Positions 17,440 through 25,166 of a stretch of 64,000 nucleotides of DNA are shown piece by piece. The notes beneath the pieces are model-generated. The model was not told the DNA's origin. It ran no database searches and was given only the letters and a program-made list of their open reading frames with translations. The stretch lies in the NCBI RefSeq assembly GCF_041529975.1, contig NZ_CP168030.1, forward strand, positions 682,001 to 746,000, given 5' to 3'. This DNA comes from Microbacterium maritypicum (GTDB lineage: Bacteria; Actinomycetota; Actinomycetes; Actinomycetales; Microbacteriaceae). Both the position numbers and the translations under genes were made by a program. The first letter of the stretch is position 1; every line of letters starts with the position of its first letter.

Positions 17440-18168
17440 ATGACCTCTGCGCTTCGTCCCCTCGCTTCTGTCGTCGGCCTCGTCGCCGCAGCACTCCTCG
17501 TCGCGGGATGCACCGCCGGCCCCGGTTCCGACGCCCCGTCGAGTTCGCCGGCTCCGGGCACGGGAGACGTGGATGACCAGAACGACTTCGAGGGCGCCCT
17601 GCTCGACGATGGACGCATGTTCGCCGTGATCACGGTGGGCTCATCGACGTGCGTGCCGCAGGTCGATCAGGTCGCGGCCGAGGGTCAGACCGTCACCGTG
17701 ACGCTCGTCGACCCCGAGGGCGAATCGCCGAAGCCGTGCACGAAGGATCTCGCTCCACGGGCGAGCCTCGGCGCACTGCCGGAGGGCGTCGACCCGAAGT
17801 CGGACATCACCCTGAACGTGACCTACGGTGACCTCACCGACGACGTCGACATCGACGGTGACCCGGCCGCCACCGGCACACCGGGAAGCACGACCGAGTT
17901 CCAGCCGTCCGCCGCTTGGCTCGACGACGACGGCCTCGTGCTGCTCACCTGGGGATCGTCGAGCTGCCTGCCGCAGATCGAGTCTCTCGAGGGCGCGGGA
18001 AACACCGGAACCGCGTACTTCGTGACCGACGAGAACCAGGTCTGCACCATGGACATGGCACCCCGAGCGACCTTGCTCGCGTTCGGGGAGGACACGGTTG
18101 ACGACGACGGCACCTTCACGCTGACGCTGGTCGGCGGTGGACTCGACGGCACGGTCGAGGTCCGCTGA
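17440..18168 (+). CDS. Lipoprotein with an internal duplication
   Basis: 242 residues. The signal peptide MTSALRPLASVVGLVAAALL ends in lipobox LVAGC, so it is exported and lipid-anchored. The mature part contains the same module twice: GSSTCVPQVDQV with CTKDLAPRASLGAL, then GSSSCLPQIESL with CTMDMAPRATLLAF. Each module has a pair of cysteines about 40 residues apart, suggesting one disulfide per repeat. About 40 residues between signal and first module are Ser/Pro/Asp rich. No family name is recalled. It is a single gene with its own promoter. Confidence 0.85.
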   Translation: MTSALRPLASVVGLVAAALLVAGCTAGPGSDAPSSSPAPGTGDVDDQNDFEGALLDDGRMFAVITVGSSTCVPQVDQVAAEGQTVTVTLVDPEGESPKPCTKDLAPRASLGALPEGVDPKSDITLNVTYGDLTDDVDIDGDPAATGTPGSTTEFQPSAAWLDDDGLVLLTWGSSSCLPQIESLEGAGNTGTAYFVTDENQVCTMDMAPRATLLAFGEDTVDDDGTFTLTLVGGGLDGTVEVR

Positions 18169-18183
18169 CCCCTACGGGTAACC

Positions 18184-18261
18184 GTGGAGATCTTCTGGGC
18201 CACGCTCGTCTTCTTGGCCGGGATCAGCGTGATCATCGTGAACAAGCGACGCAAGCGCTGA
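18184..18261 (+). CDS. Possible 25-residue single-helix membrane peptide
   Basis: GTG at 18184 opens a 25-codon frame reading VEIFWATLVFLAGISVIIVN followed by KRRKR and TGA (18259-18261). A perfect hydrophobic helix with a strongly basic end is unlikely by chance and is typical of small regulatory membrane peptides. There is no clear Shine-Dalgarno or ATG, so it may be translated weakly, by read-on from the lipoprotein transcript, or not at all. It lies in the short gap before the convergent kinase gene. Confidence 0.4.
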   Translation: MEIFWATLVFLAGISVIIVNKRRKR

Positions 18262-18277
18262 CGGGCGCCGCTCCGCC

Positions 18278-19276
18278 TCAGAGCATGTGAACCGGGTGGC
18301 CGGGCGGCAGCGCGAGCAGCAGCGCACCGGGGTCGGCCCAGCACGTGATGCGCACGGCGGCGCCGAACTCGTCCCCGTCGAGCTCGATCGGAATCGGAGT
18401 CGGAGCGGCGGCTTCGGCCGCGGCCCCGTGGAAGAAGTGCACCGACGCGTTCTTGCCGCGACGTTCGAGCACACGGCGCCCCGCGCGGAAGCGCCGCAGT
18501 ACGGAGTTGTCCCACCAGATCTTGCGCCACACGGCGAACCAGCCGAGCACTCCGGTGGGTTGGATGACGGCGATGTCGAGGGCGGCATCCGTGATCGATG
18601 CGTCCGGGATGAGGGCGATGCCGGCGGGAAGGGTGCCGCAGTTCGCGAAGAGCAGACTGTACGCACGGTGCGAATGCAGTCGGCCCTCATCGACCTGGTA
18701 CACGGCGCGGAACGGCTTCGCGCGGGGGAGGGAGCGGGCGGCACCGTCGACGTAGGCGATCCATCCCACGGACTTCTTCAGATCCGAGCGGGTGTTGGCG
18801 ATCATGTCGGCGTCCAGCCCCATGCCGGCCAGCACCACGAACGCGTGCTCCTCCTCGTCGCCGTTCTCACGGGTCAGTCGCGCCCGGCCGATGTCGATCG
18901 GATGGCGGAAGTCGCCGAGCGCCGCACGGATCATCTCCGCCGGATCGGCGAGCGGCAGGCCGAGATTGCGCGCGAGCAGGTTGCCCGTGCCGCTCGGCAG
19001 GATCGCCAGGGCGACTCCTGAGTTCGCGATCGCCTCCGAGACCGCGCGCACGGTGCCGTCGCCGCCGGCGACCAGCACGACATCCACGTTGCGTGCGAGC
19101 GCATGAGCCGTCGCACCCTGCCCGGCATCCTCGATGGTCGTCGGGTAGAAGGCGGGGTGATCCCATCCGGCCTCGCGGGACATATCACGCACCGTCGCAC
19201 GCAGATGCTTGCCGTCGACCTTGATCGGGTTGTAGATGAGCGCCGCCTGTCGTTGAACGGGGGCGCTGGTGGTCAT
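18278..19276 (-). CDS. Diacylglycerol kinase-like lipid kinase (DagK/YegS family)
   Basis: 332 residues. The catalytic nucleotide-binding core shows VDVVLVAGGDGTVRAVSEAI (Gly-rich GGDGT) and LAILPSGTGNLLARNLGLPL, followed by the family's IDIGRA and a C-terminal beta domain. The N-terminus AALIYNPIKVDGK matches the usual NPxSG-like start with a variant. Likely substrates are diacylglycerol or a related lipid; the exact one cannot be told. It has a leaderless promoter (TAGAGT) and diverges from an ECF sigma factor gene. Confidence 0.88.
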   Translation of the reverse strand: MTTSAPVQRQAALIYNPIKVDGKHLRATVRDMSREAGWDHPAFYPTTIEDAGQGATAHALARNVDVVLVAGGDGTVRAVSEAIANSGVALAILPSGTGNLLARNLGLPLADPAEMIRAALGDFRHPIDIGRARLTRENGDEEEHAFVVLAGMGLDADMIANTRSDLKKSVGWIAYVDGAARSLPRAKPFRAVYQVDEGRLHSHRAYSLLFANCGTLPAGIALIPDASITDAALDIAVIQPTGVLGWFAVWRKIWWDNSVLRRFRAGRRVLERRGKNASVHFFHGAAAEAAAPTPIPIELDGDEFGAAVRITCWADPGALLLALPPGHPVHML

Positions 19277-19282
19277 GGCGCT

Positions 19283-19288
19283 ACTCTA
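19283..19288 (-). promoter_or_regulatory. -10 hexamer of the lipid kinase gene (leaderless)
   Basis: On the minus strand TAGAGT ends six bases before the ATG at 19276. Confidence 0.45.
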
Positions 19289-19358
19289 AACCGGGACGCG
19301 CCCGGGTCGGTCACAAACGGACCGCGCCATTCCGGTCGCGAGGACGAGGAGCATCCGG

Positions 19359-19889
19359 ATGCACGATGGTTCCGACGACGCGACCCGCGCGGTGCTCTCC
19401 GGACTGATCACGGCGGAACCCGACCGACTCCGTCGCCGCAGCATCTCGTTGGGGGTACCCGCTGCGGATGCCGAAGACGCTGCGCAGACCTCCCTGCTGC
19501 GCGCCTGGCGCTCGGTCGCGCATCTCGAGACACCGGAACCCGGCCGCGTATGTTCCTGGCTCGACGCCATCGCGCGGAACGTCGCCATCGACCTGGCTCG
19601 GCAGCGTGCGCGCCGGCCGGAGGCCGTTCTCGACGACGACACCGCCGGCGAGCAGACGGGCGTGGATGCCGCGGTGGAGATCCGCGTGTTCCTCGACGGC
19701 GCGCTCGAGGCTCTGCATTCGCTGCCGGAGACCATCTGTGAGCCCCTGCTGCTGGCCGTCGTCGACGGTCTCTCCGCGGACGAGGTGGCAGCACGCCTCG
19801 GGATCGAGCCCGCAGCCGCGCGGCAACGGATCTCGCGGGCACGCAAGGCGCTGCGGGCCTGCCGCACGACAGGCATGGGTGACGGCTGA
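19359..19889 (+). CDS. ECF-type RNA polymerase sigma factor
   Basis: 176 residues. Region 2 is visible as ADAEDAAQTSLLRAWRSVAH with the WLDAIARNVAIDLARQRAR core-binding/-10 recognition helix. Region 4 is LSADEVAARLGIEPAAARQR with ISRARKALR. Typical ECF length. No anti-sigma gene or zinc-finger partner adjoins it, which leaves its control unknown. A GACGAGGAG ribosome site precedes the ATG. Downstream is a convergent NTF2-like gene and a shared hairpin terminator. Confidence 0.88.
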   Translation: MHDGSDDATRAVLSGLITAEPDRLRRRSISLGVPAADAEDAAQTSLLRAWRSVAHLETPEPGRVCSWLDAIARNVAIDLARQRARRPEAVLDDDTAGEQTGVDAAVEIRVFLDGALEALHSLPETICEPLLLAVVDGLSADEVAARLGIEPAAARQRISRARKALRACRTTGMGDG

Positions 19890-19914
19890 GGGAGGCCCGA
19901 TCGTCGGACCTCCC
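19890..19914. terminator. Bidirectional hairpin between sigma factor and NTF2-like gene
   Basis: GGGAGG (19890-19895) pairs with CCTCCC (19909-19914), and after one mismatch CCGA (19897-19900) pairs with TCGG (19904-19907) around a TCG loop. It lies exactly between the two convergent stop codons. Confidence 0.6.
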
Positions 19915-19923
19915 CCGAAAGGT

Positions 19924-20304
19924 TCAGGCCGTGCCGAAGGGGTTGTCGACGGCGTACCGCCAGCCGTGCACCTCGTCGTGCACCGCGACATCGGCCGTGG
20001 TGCCCGCGAGGGCGATCTCGGAACCGTCGGGACCGGTGCCGGTGATGGTCCAGTCCGCGATCGCGAGTCCGGTACCGGCACTCTCGAAGACGTGACGGAC
20101 ACGCATCGAGATGGGCAGGTTCAGCCCGAGGAACTGCTCGAGCGCGCCGCGCACGGCGGCCGTGCCCGTGACGGCCGTTCCCGGCGCAGGGACGAAGACG
20201 ACGTCCGACGTGTTCAAGGCCATCAGGCCGTCGAGGTCGCGGGCGTTGAACCGGTCGGCGAACGCCAGGTTCAGCTGGTCGAGGGAGGTCACGGGGATGG
20301 TCAT
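19924..20304 (-). CDS. NTF2-like / SnoaL-like domain protein
   Basis: 126 residues. The pattern LNLAFADRFNARDLDGLMAL plus VFVPAPGTAVTGTAAVRGAL and a late DWTITGTGPDGS strand set fits the SnoaL-like/NTF2 cone fold used by polyketide cyclases and many small stress or regulatory proteins. No catalytic residue can be assigned. The start at 20304 follows an AAAGGA ribosome site; the frame is open upstream on the antisense of serS, but that is not coding. It converges with the ECF sigma gene. Confidence 0.8.
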   Translation of the reverse strand: MTIPVTSLDQLNLAFADRFNARDLDGLMALNTSDVVFVPAPGTAVTGTAAVRGALEQFLGLNLPISMRVRHVFESAGTGLAIADWTITGTGPDGSEIALAGTTADVAVHDEVHGWRYAVDNPFGTA

Positions 20305-20403
20305 GGGGTTCCTTTCCTGGGTCGACCGAATGCCGACCTCTGCAGAGGAAGACGACGCAGCGGCGAGGGCGTGACATCCGGATTCGCCGTCGGCACGGCA
20401 CCG

Positions 20404-20409
20404 TAGACT
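20404..20409 (+). promoter_or_regulatory. -10 hexamer of serS (leaderless)
   Basis: TAGACT ends six bases before the serS ATG at 20416. The same hexamer precedes the nearby tRNA-Ser gene. Confidence 0.5.
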
Positions 20410-20415
20410 TGGGAG

Positions 20416-21732
20416 ATGATCGACCTCGCACTCCTCCGCGAAAACCCGGAGATCGTCCGCCGTTCGCAGGCTGCCCGTGGAAACGACCAGAGCACCGTCG
20501 ACGTCGCACTCGAGGCCGATCGATCGCGCCGGGCCGCACTCTCCGCTTTCGAGGAGCTGCGCGCCAAGCAGAACGCGTTCGGCAAGCAGGTCGCGAAGGC
20601 TCCCAAAGACGAGAAGGCCGCCCTCGTCGCGCAGGCGAAGGACCTCGCCGAGCGAGTGAAGCAGGCGCAGCATGCGGCGAACGAGGCGGCGGAGGCGGCA
20701 TCCGCAGCCCTCGCCCGGATCGAGAACGTCGTCATCGACGGCGTCCCCGCCGGCGGCGAGGCCGACTTCGTCGAACTGCGTCGGGTGGGCGAGGTGCCCG
20801 CCTTCGACTTCGAGCCGCGCGACCACCTCGAGCTCGGCGAGCTCCTCGGCGCGATCGACATGGAGCGCGGAGCGAAGGTCTCCGGCGCGCGCTTCTACTT
20901 CCTGCGCGGCATCGGGGCTCGCCTCGAGATCGCCCTCATGAACCTCGCTCTCGACAAGGCTCTGCAGAACGGGTTCGTGCCGCTGATCACGCCCACCCTC
21001 GTGCGCCCCGAGATCATGCAGGGCACCGGGTTCCTCGGCGAGCACGCCGACGAGGTCTACCACCTCGACAAGGACGACGACCTGTACCTCGTCGGCACCA
21101 GCGAGGTCGCGCTCGCCGGGTACCACAAGGATGAGATCGTCGACCTCGCCGACGGCGCCCTCCGCTATGCGGGCTGGTCGACCTGCTACCGCCGCGAAGC
21201 GGGTTCGCACGGCAAGGACACCCGCGGCATCATCCGGGTGCATCAGTTCAACAAGCTCGAGATGTTCGTCTACACGACTGCGGAGGAGTCCGAGGCGGAG
21301 CACCTGCGCCTTGTCGCGCTGCAGGAGGAGATGCTCACCTCCCTCGGGCTCTCCTACCGTGTGATCGATGTCGCCGCGGGCGATCTCGGTTCGAGCGCGG
21401 CGCGCAAGTACGACATCGAGGCGTGGGTGCCGACGCAGGGAGCGTTCCGCGAGCTCACGTCGACGTCGAACTGCACGACCTTCCAGGCACGCCGACTCGA
21501 CGTCCGGCACCGTCCGGTCGTCGATGCGACGGATACTGCCGCTCCAGGTGCGGCGAAGACGCAGCACGTGGCCACCCTCAACGGCACGCTCGCCACCACG
21601 CGCTGGATCGTCGCCCTGCTCGAGACGCATCAGCAGGCCGACGGATCGGTGCGTGTGCCCGAGGTGCTGCGCCCCTACCTCGGCGGGCTCGAAGTGATGC
21701 TGCCGCTCGGTGACGGGCGGGCTGCTCGATGA
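20416..21732 (+). CDS. serS: Seryl-tRNA synthetase
   Basis: 438 residues. It charges tRNA-Ser; two tRNA-Ser genes lie within 33 kb downstream. The N-terminal antiparallel coiled-coil arm covers about 27-100 ([20 protein letters not shown] and later [17 protein letters not shown]). Class II motif 2 is [20 protein letters not shown], and motif 3 is represented by [26 protein letters not shown] is the serine-binding region. Length and order are normal. Its stop overlaps the HAD gene by four bases. Confidence 0.96.
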   Translation: MIDLALLRENPEIVRRSQAARGNDQSTVDVALEADRSRRAALSAFEELRAKQNAFGKQVAKAPKDEKAALVAQAKDLAERVKQAQHAANEAAEAASAALARIENVVIDGVPAGGEADFVELRRVGEVPAFDFEPRDHLELGELLGAIDMERGAKVSGARFYFLRGIGARLEIALMNLALDKALQNGFVPLITPTLVRPEIMQGTGFLGEHADEVYHLDKDDDLYLVGTSEVALAGYHKDEIVDLADGALRYAGWSTCYRREAGSHGKDTRGIIRVHQFNKLEMFVYTTAEESEAEHLRLVALQEEMLTSLGLSYRVIDVAAGDLGSSAARKYDIEAWVPTQGAFRELTSTSNCTTFQARRLDVRHRPVVDATDTAAPGAAKTQHVATLNGTLATTRWIVALLETHQQADGSVRVPEVLRPYLGGLEVMLPLGDGRAAR

Positions 21733-22550
21733 CGGGGCACTGGCTGGTCGGACTCGACGTCGACGGCACCATCCTGCTGCAGGACGAGACCATGAGCCCC
21801 GGTGTGCCCGAGGCGGTCGCGCGCGTGCGCGATGCCGGACACGTGGTGACCATCGCGACCGGACGAAGCTGGATGGCCACGCGACGCTATGTCGAGGAGC
21901 TCGGTCTCACCGCCGACTACGTCGTGTGCTCCAACGGTGCCGTGACGATGCGCCGCGACGGTGACGACTGGGAGCGTTGGAACGTCGAGACCTTCGACCC
22001 GACTCCCGTGCTCGGACTGCTGCGCGACCGTCTTCCGGACGCCCGGTACATGGTCGAACTCGCCTCGGGGCAGAGGTTGTTCACCGAGCAGCTCGACGAC
22101 TGGACGCTCGACGGCGGCCGACAGGTCGACTTCGACGAACTCGGCGCGCTGCCGGTCTCCCGCATCGTGGTCGTCTCTCCCGGGCATGACGAAGACGATT
22201 TCCATCGCCTGGTGGCGGATGCCGGCCTCAACGAGGTCTCCTACGCGATCGGGTGGACCGCGTGGTTGGACATCGCCCCGCAGGGCGTGGACAAGGGCAC
22301 TGCGCTGGAGCAGGTGCGCACCGAGCTCGGTCTCGACGGCGGACGCATCCTGGTGGCCGGCGACGGGCGCAACGACATCGGCATGTTCGGCTGGGCACGC
22401 TCCCTCGAGGGACGGGCCGTGGCGATGGGGCAGGCTCCGGACGAGGTGAAGGAAGCCGCGAGCGAGGTCACCGCCGACGTCGAGGACGGCGGGCTGGCGC
22501 AGGCGCTCGACACGCTTCCAGCGCCCGCCCAGGTCAGCGCGGGAGAATAG
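21729..22550 (+). CDS. HAD-superfamily hydrolase, Cof/sugar-phosphatase type
   Basis: 273 residues from the ATG overlapping the serS stop (ATGA). Motif I is [13 protein letters not shown] (nucleophile Asp near 10 and 12), motif [15 protein letters not shown], and motif [14 protein letters not shown] then [15 protein letters not shown]. The C2B-type cap and length match Cof-like phosphatases that hydrolyse sugar phosphates or pyridoxal phosphate. The substrate is unknown. Translational coupling to serS is conserved in several actinobacteria. Confidence 0.9.
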   Translation: MTGHWLVGLDVDGTILLQDETMSPGVPEAVARVRDAGHVVTIATGRSWMATRRYVEELGLTADYVVCSNGAVTMRRDGDDWERWNVETFDPTPVLGLLRDRLPDARYMVELASGQRLFTEQLDDWTLDGGRQVDFDELGALPVSRIVVVSPGHDEDDFHRLVADAGLNEVSYAIGWTAWLDIAPQGVDKGTALEQVRTELGLDGGRILVAGDGRNDIGMFGWARSLEGRAVAMGQAPDEVKEAASEVTADVEDGGLAQALDTLPAPAQVSAGE

Positions 22551-22558
22551 AACTCGGC

Positions 22559-22564
22559 TAGACT
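22559..22564 (+). promoter_or_regulatory. -10 hexamer of tRNA-Ser(UGA)
   Basis: TAGACT lies 30 bases before the first tRNA base, with the predicted start near 22571, so the precursor would begin with the hairpin at 22574-22593. Confidence 0.5.
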
Positions 22565-22573
22565 CACGCCTTG

Positions 22574-22593
22574 TCGACAGATGCGTCTGTCGA
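22574..22593 (+). other. 5' leader hairpin abutting the tRNA
   Basis: TCGACAGA (22574-22581) and TCTGTCGA (22586-22593) form a perfect 8-bp stem with a TGCG tetraloop. The stem ends on the base directly before tRNA position 1, so the precursor hairpin would stack on the acceptor stem at the RNase P cut site. Confidence 0.6.
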
Positions 22594-22678
22594 GGAGGGT
22601 TGTCCGAGCGGCCGATGGAGCTGGTCTTGAAAACCAGTGGGCAGAGATGTCTCGTGGGTTCGAATCCCACACCCTCCG
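22594..22678 (+). tRNA. tRNA-Ser(UGA)
   Basis: 85 nt. Acceptor arms GGAGGGT and ACCCTCC pair fully, with discriminator G and no encoded CCA. The anticodon stem CTGGT/ACCAG encloses loop CTTGAAA with anticodon TGA at 22628-22630. A long variable arm and the T-arm GTGGG-TTCGAAT-CCCAC are present, as required for tRNA-Ser. Confidence 0.95.
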
Positions 22679-22728
22679 CATAGTGAGCACGGTGACCCCG
22701 CACCGGCGCTGAATCCGAAAGGGTCCGA

Positions 22729-23967
22729 GTGAGCGACAACACCCGACGCCGCCGTACCATCGCGCGACACGGTCAACTCGAGACCCCGAGCCCGCTCGGC
22801 CAGCTGCTGAGGTTCATCGCGATCGGTCTGGCCGTGGTGCTCGTCAGCGGTCTCGGCGTCGGCTTCTACATTGCGTACGACTTCTCGAGCACCGTCGCGG
22901 CGAACGCCGTCGACCTGGACGGCCAGGAAGTCATCCCGCCGGACATCGGCGAGTACGAGAGCGGCTTCAATCTCGTCCTCACCGGTGTCGACACCTGTGA
23001 AGAGAAGTACAAAGATCTGTTCGGTGACCGGTGCACCGGGGGAGACGCCGAGGGCACACTCAACGACGTGAACCTTCTGGTGCACGTGTCGCAGGAGCCC
23101 CGCCGGATCACCGTCGTCAGCTTCCCGCGCGATCTGATGCTCCCCATCCCGGAGTGCACGGACGAAGACGGCAACGTGCACTCGGCGATGAGCAAGCAGC
23201 CTCTCAACACGGCCTACACGGACGGCGGCCTGAACTGTGTCGTCCAGACGATCTCCCAACTCACCGACCAAGAGGTCCAGTTCGCGGCATCCGTGACCTT
23301 CGGCGGCGTGATCGAGATCACCAACGCCATCGGCGGCGTCGACGTGTGCCTGGCGAACCCGATCAAGGACCGCTACACCGGTCTGGACATGGCCGCGGGA
23401 ACGCACACCGTGGAGGGCCTTCAGGCGCTGCAGTTCCTTCGCACCCGACACGGTGTCGGTGATGGCAGCGACCTCGGCCGCATCGGCAACCAGCAGCAGT
23501 ACATGTCGAGCCTCGCCCGCAAGATGATCAGCGGCGAGGTGCTGGGCAACGTGCCCGTCATGCTCAAGCTGGCGAACACGGCGCTGAGCAACCTCGAGGC
23601 CAGCACGTCGTTGGCGAACAACCCGATGACGCTCGTCCAGATCGCGCTCGCCGTGAAGTCGGTCCCGTTCGAGGACATCGTCTTCGTGCAGTACCCGACC
23701 GGTGCCGACTATGCCGACCCGAACAAGGTCGTGCCCAACGAGGAAGCGGCCGCGGCGCTCTGGGATGCGATCGAGGCGAACGCGCAGCTGCAGATCACCC
23801 ACCAGAACAACAGCAACGACGGTGTGGTCGTGCAGGAGCCGACGGCGCCGGTCGAAGAAGCGACGCCGGATCCCTCGGCGACGCCGGACAACGTCGTGGC
23901 GCTGCCGGACTCGATCAAGGGCAATTCTGCGGCTCAGGAGACCTGCTCCAACGGCAACGTCCGCTGA
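22729..23967 (+). CDS. LytR-CpsA-Psr (LCP) family protein
   Basis: 412 residues from GTG 22729. LCP enzymes attach secondary cell-wall glycopolymers to peptidoglycan. A basic cytoplasmic N-terminus (RRRRTIARH) and one membrane helix (about 27-48) lead to the LCP domain with FNLVLTGVDTCE, NDVNLLVHVS, VVSFPRDLMLPIP (conserved Arg-Asp), MSKQPLNTAYTDGG, and FLRTRHGVGDGSDLGRIGNQ. About 60 residues at the C-terminus are Pro/Ala/Asp-rich linker. It starts 50 bp after the tRNA. Confidence 0.92.
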   Translation: MSDNTRRRRTIARHGQLETPSPLGQLLRFIAIGLAVVLVSGLGVGFYIAYDFSSTVAANAVDLDGQEVIPPDIGEYESGFNLVLTGVDTCEEKYKDLFGDRCTGGDAEGTLNDVNLLVHVSQEPRRITVVSFPRDLMLPIPECTDEDGNVHSAMSKQPLNTAYTDGGLNCVVQTISQLTDQEVQFAASVTFGGVIEITNAIGGVDVCLANPIKDRYTGLDMAAGTHTVEGLQALQFLRTRHGVGDGSDLGRIGNQQQYMSSLARKMISGEVLGNVPVMLKLANTALSNLEASTSLANNPMTLVQIALAVKSVPFEDIVFVQYPTGADYADPNKVVPNEEAAAALWDAIEANAQLQITHQNNSNDGVVVQEPTAPVEEATPDPSATPDNVVALPDSIKGNSAAQETCSNGNVR

Positions 23968-23999
23968 GTCGAGACAGCATCAGCGCAATCCGTTTGCGC

Positions 24000-24013
24000 G
24001 TTCTTGCAAGAAC
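24000..24013 (+). promoter_or_regulatory. Operator palindrome in the promoter of the glucoside LacI gene
   Basis: GTTCTTGCAAGAAC is a perfect 14-bp palindrome lying between a -35 (TTGCGC, 23994-23999) and a -10 (TACACT, 24019-24024). LacI-family regulators bind such symmetric sites, so autorepression is the simplest reading. A related imperfect site, TTCTTGCGTGGAA at 25104-25116, lies before the glucosidase gene. Confidence 0.65.
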
Positions 24014-24018
24014 TTGCG

Positions 24019-24024
24019 TACACT
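24019..24024 (+). promoter_or_regulatory. -10 hexamer of the glucoside lacI gene (leaderless)
   Basis: TACACT ends six bases before the ATG at 24031. This supports that ATG over the in-frame one at 24004. Confidence 0.5.
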
Positions 24025-24030
24025 GACCCC

Positions 24031-25035
24031 ATGTCGAAGCGACTCGCCGAGGTGGCGCGCAAGGTCGGAGTGAGCGAGGCCACGGTCAGCCGTGTGCTCA
24101 ACGACAAGCCGGGCGTCTCGGATGCCACGCGCCAAGCGGTGCTGACGGCACTCGACGTACTCGGCTATGAGCGCCCGACGAAGCTGCGCGGCGAGCGCGC
24201 GCGTCTGGTCGGCCTGGTGCTGCCCGAACTGCAGAACCCGATCTTCCCCGCCTTCGCCGAGATCGTCGGCGGCGCACTCACGCAGAACGGGTACACCCCG
24301 CTGCTGTGCACCCAGAACGCCGGCGGGGTGACCGAATCGGACTACGTCGACCTGCTCCTCGCGCAGCAGGTGTCCGGGGTGATCTTCCTCGGTGGTAACT
24401 ACACGCAGGCGGATGCCGCCCACCAGCATTACGAGCGGCTGCGCCAGGTGAATCTGCCGACCGTGCTCGTCAACGCCCGCGTCCCCGAGCTGCAGTTCGC
24501 GACCGTCTCCACCGACGATGCGGCTGCGGCCGAGCAGGCGGTCCTGCACGTGCACCAGCTGGGGCATCGCCGCATCGGGTTGCTGCTGGGGCCGGAGGAT
24601 CATGTGCCGTCGCAGCGCAAGCTCGACTCCGCGCGCCGTCTGCTCGAGAAGCTCGGAGCGTCGCTCTCGGACGACCTCATCGTGCGCGGCATGTACTCGC
24701 TCGAGTCGGGGCAGGCCGGGGCGGCGCGACTCTTCGCCGCCGGCGCCACGGCCATCGTGTGCGCGAGCGATCCGATGGCACTCGGGGCGGTGCGTGCTGC
24801 ACGTCGCGCGGGGCTGTCGGTGCCGGGAGAGGTGAGCATCGTCGGGTTCGACGACTCGGCGCTGATGAGCTGCACCGAACCGCCGCTGACCACGGTGCGG
24901 CAGCCGATCGAGTCGATGGGGCGCGCGATCATCGCGCTGCTGCTCGCGCAGATCGCCGGCACCTCCCAGCCGAGCGACGAGTTGCTGTTCGAGCCCGAGC
25001 TGGTGCTGCGCGCTTCGACGGGGCCACTGGTCTGA
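24031..25035 (+). CDS. LacI-family regulator of the alpha-glucoside unit
   Basis: 334 residues from the ATG at 24031. The N-terminal HTH is MSKRLAEVARKVGVSEATVS with RVLNDKPGVSD and the LacI hinge. The periplasmic-binding-protein-like sugar domain follows (LVGLVLPELQNPIFPAFAEI, HRRIGLLLGPEDH, VSIVGFDDSALM). It precedes a GH13 glucosidase and ABC importer genes on the same strand, so it probably represses them in the absence of a glucoside such as maltose or trehalose. The TTGCAA-centred palindrome in its promoter resembles sites reported for actinobacterial maltose regulators. Confidence 0.9.
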   Translation: MSKRLAEVARKVGVSEATVSRVLNDKPGVSDATRQAVLTALDVLGYERPTKLRGERARLVGLVLPELQNPIFPAFAEIVGGALTQNGYTPLLCTQNAGGVTESDYVDLLLAQQVSGVIFLGGNYTQADAAHQHYERLRQVNLPTVLVNARVPELQFATVSTDDAAAAEQAVLHVHQLGHRRIGLLLGPEDHVPSQRKLDSARRLLEKLGASLSDDLIVRGMYSLESGQAGAARLFAAGATAIVCASDPMALGAVRAARRAGLSVPGEVSIVGFDDSALMSCTEPPLTTVRQPIESMGRAIIALLLAQIAGTSQPSDELLFEPELVLRASTGPLV

Positions 25036-25103
25036 CCGACACCCGGAAGGTGCGGTCTTCTGTGCGCCTGCAAGGCATTGCAAAATTCCAACAATCTGTT
25101 TAG

Positions 25104-25116
25104 TTCTTGCGTGGAA
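25104..25116 (+). promoter_or_regulatory. Candidate second operator upstream of the GH13 gene
   Basis: TTCTTGCGTGGAA shares the left half TTCTTGC and the GAA end with the perfect palindrome at 24000-24013 but is imperfect. It lies 50 bp before the glucosidase start, with another TTGCAA at 25079-25084. Confidence 0.35.
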
Positions 25117-25166
25117 CGTTAGAGAAAGCTACATTCGACTCATCGCCACCGACGACGAGGAGTTCC

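Noticed and set aside
19924..21630. 568-codon minus-strand frame merging the NTF2-like gene with serS antisense
   Set aside because: Only the last 126 codons have family features and a ribosome site; the rest is antisense to serS.
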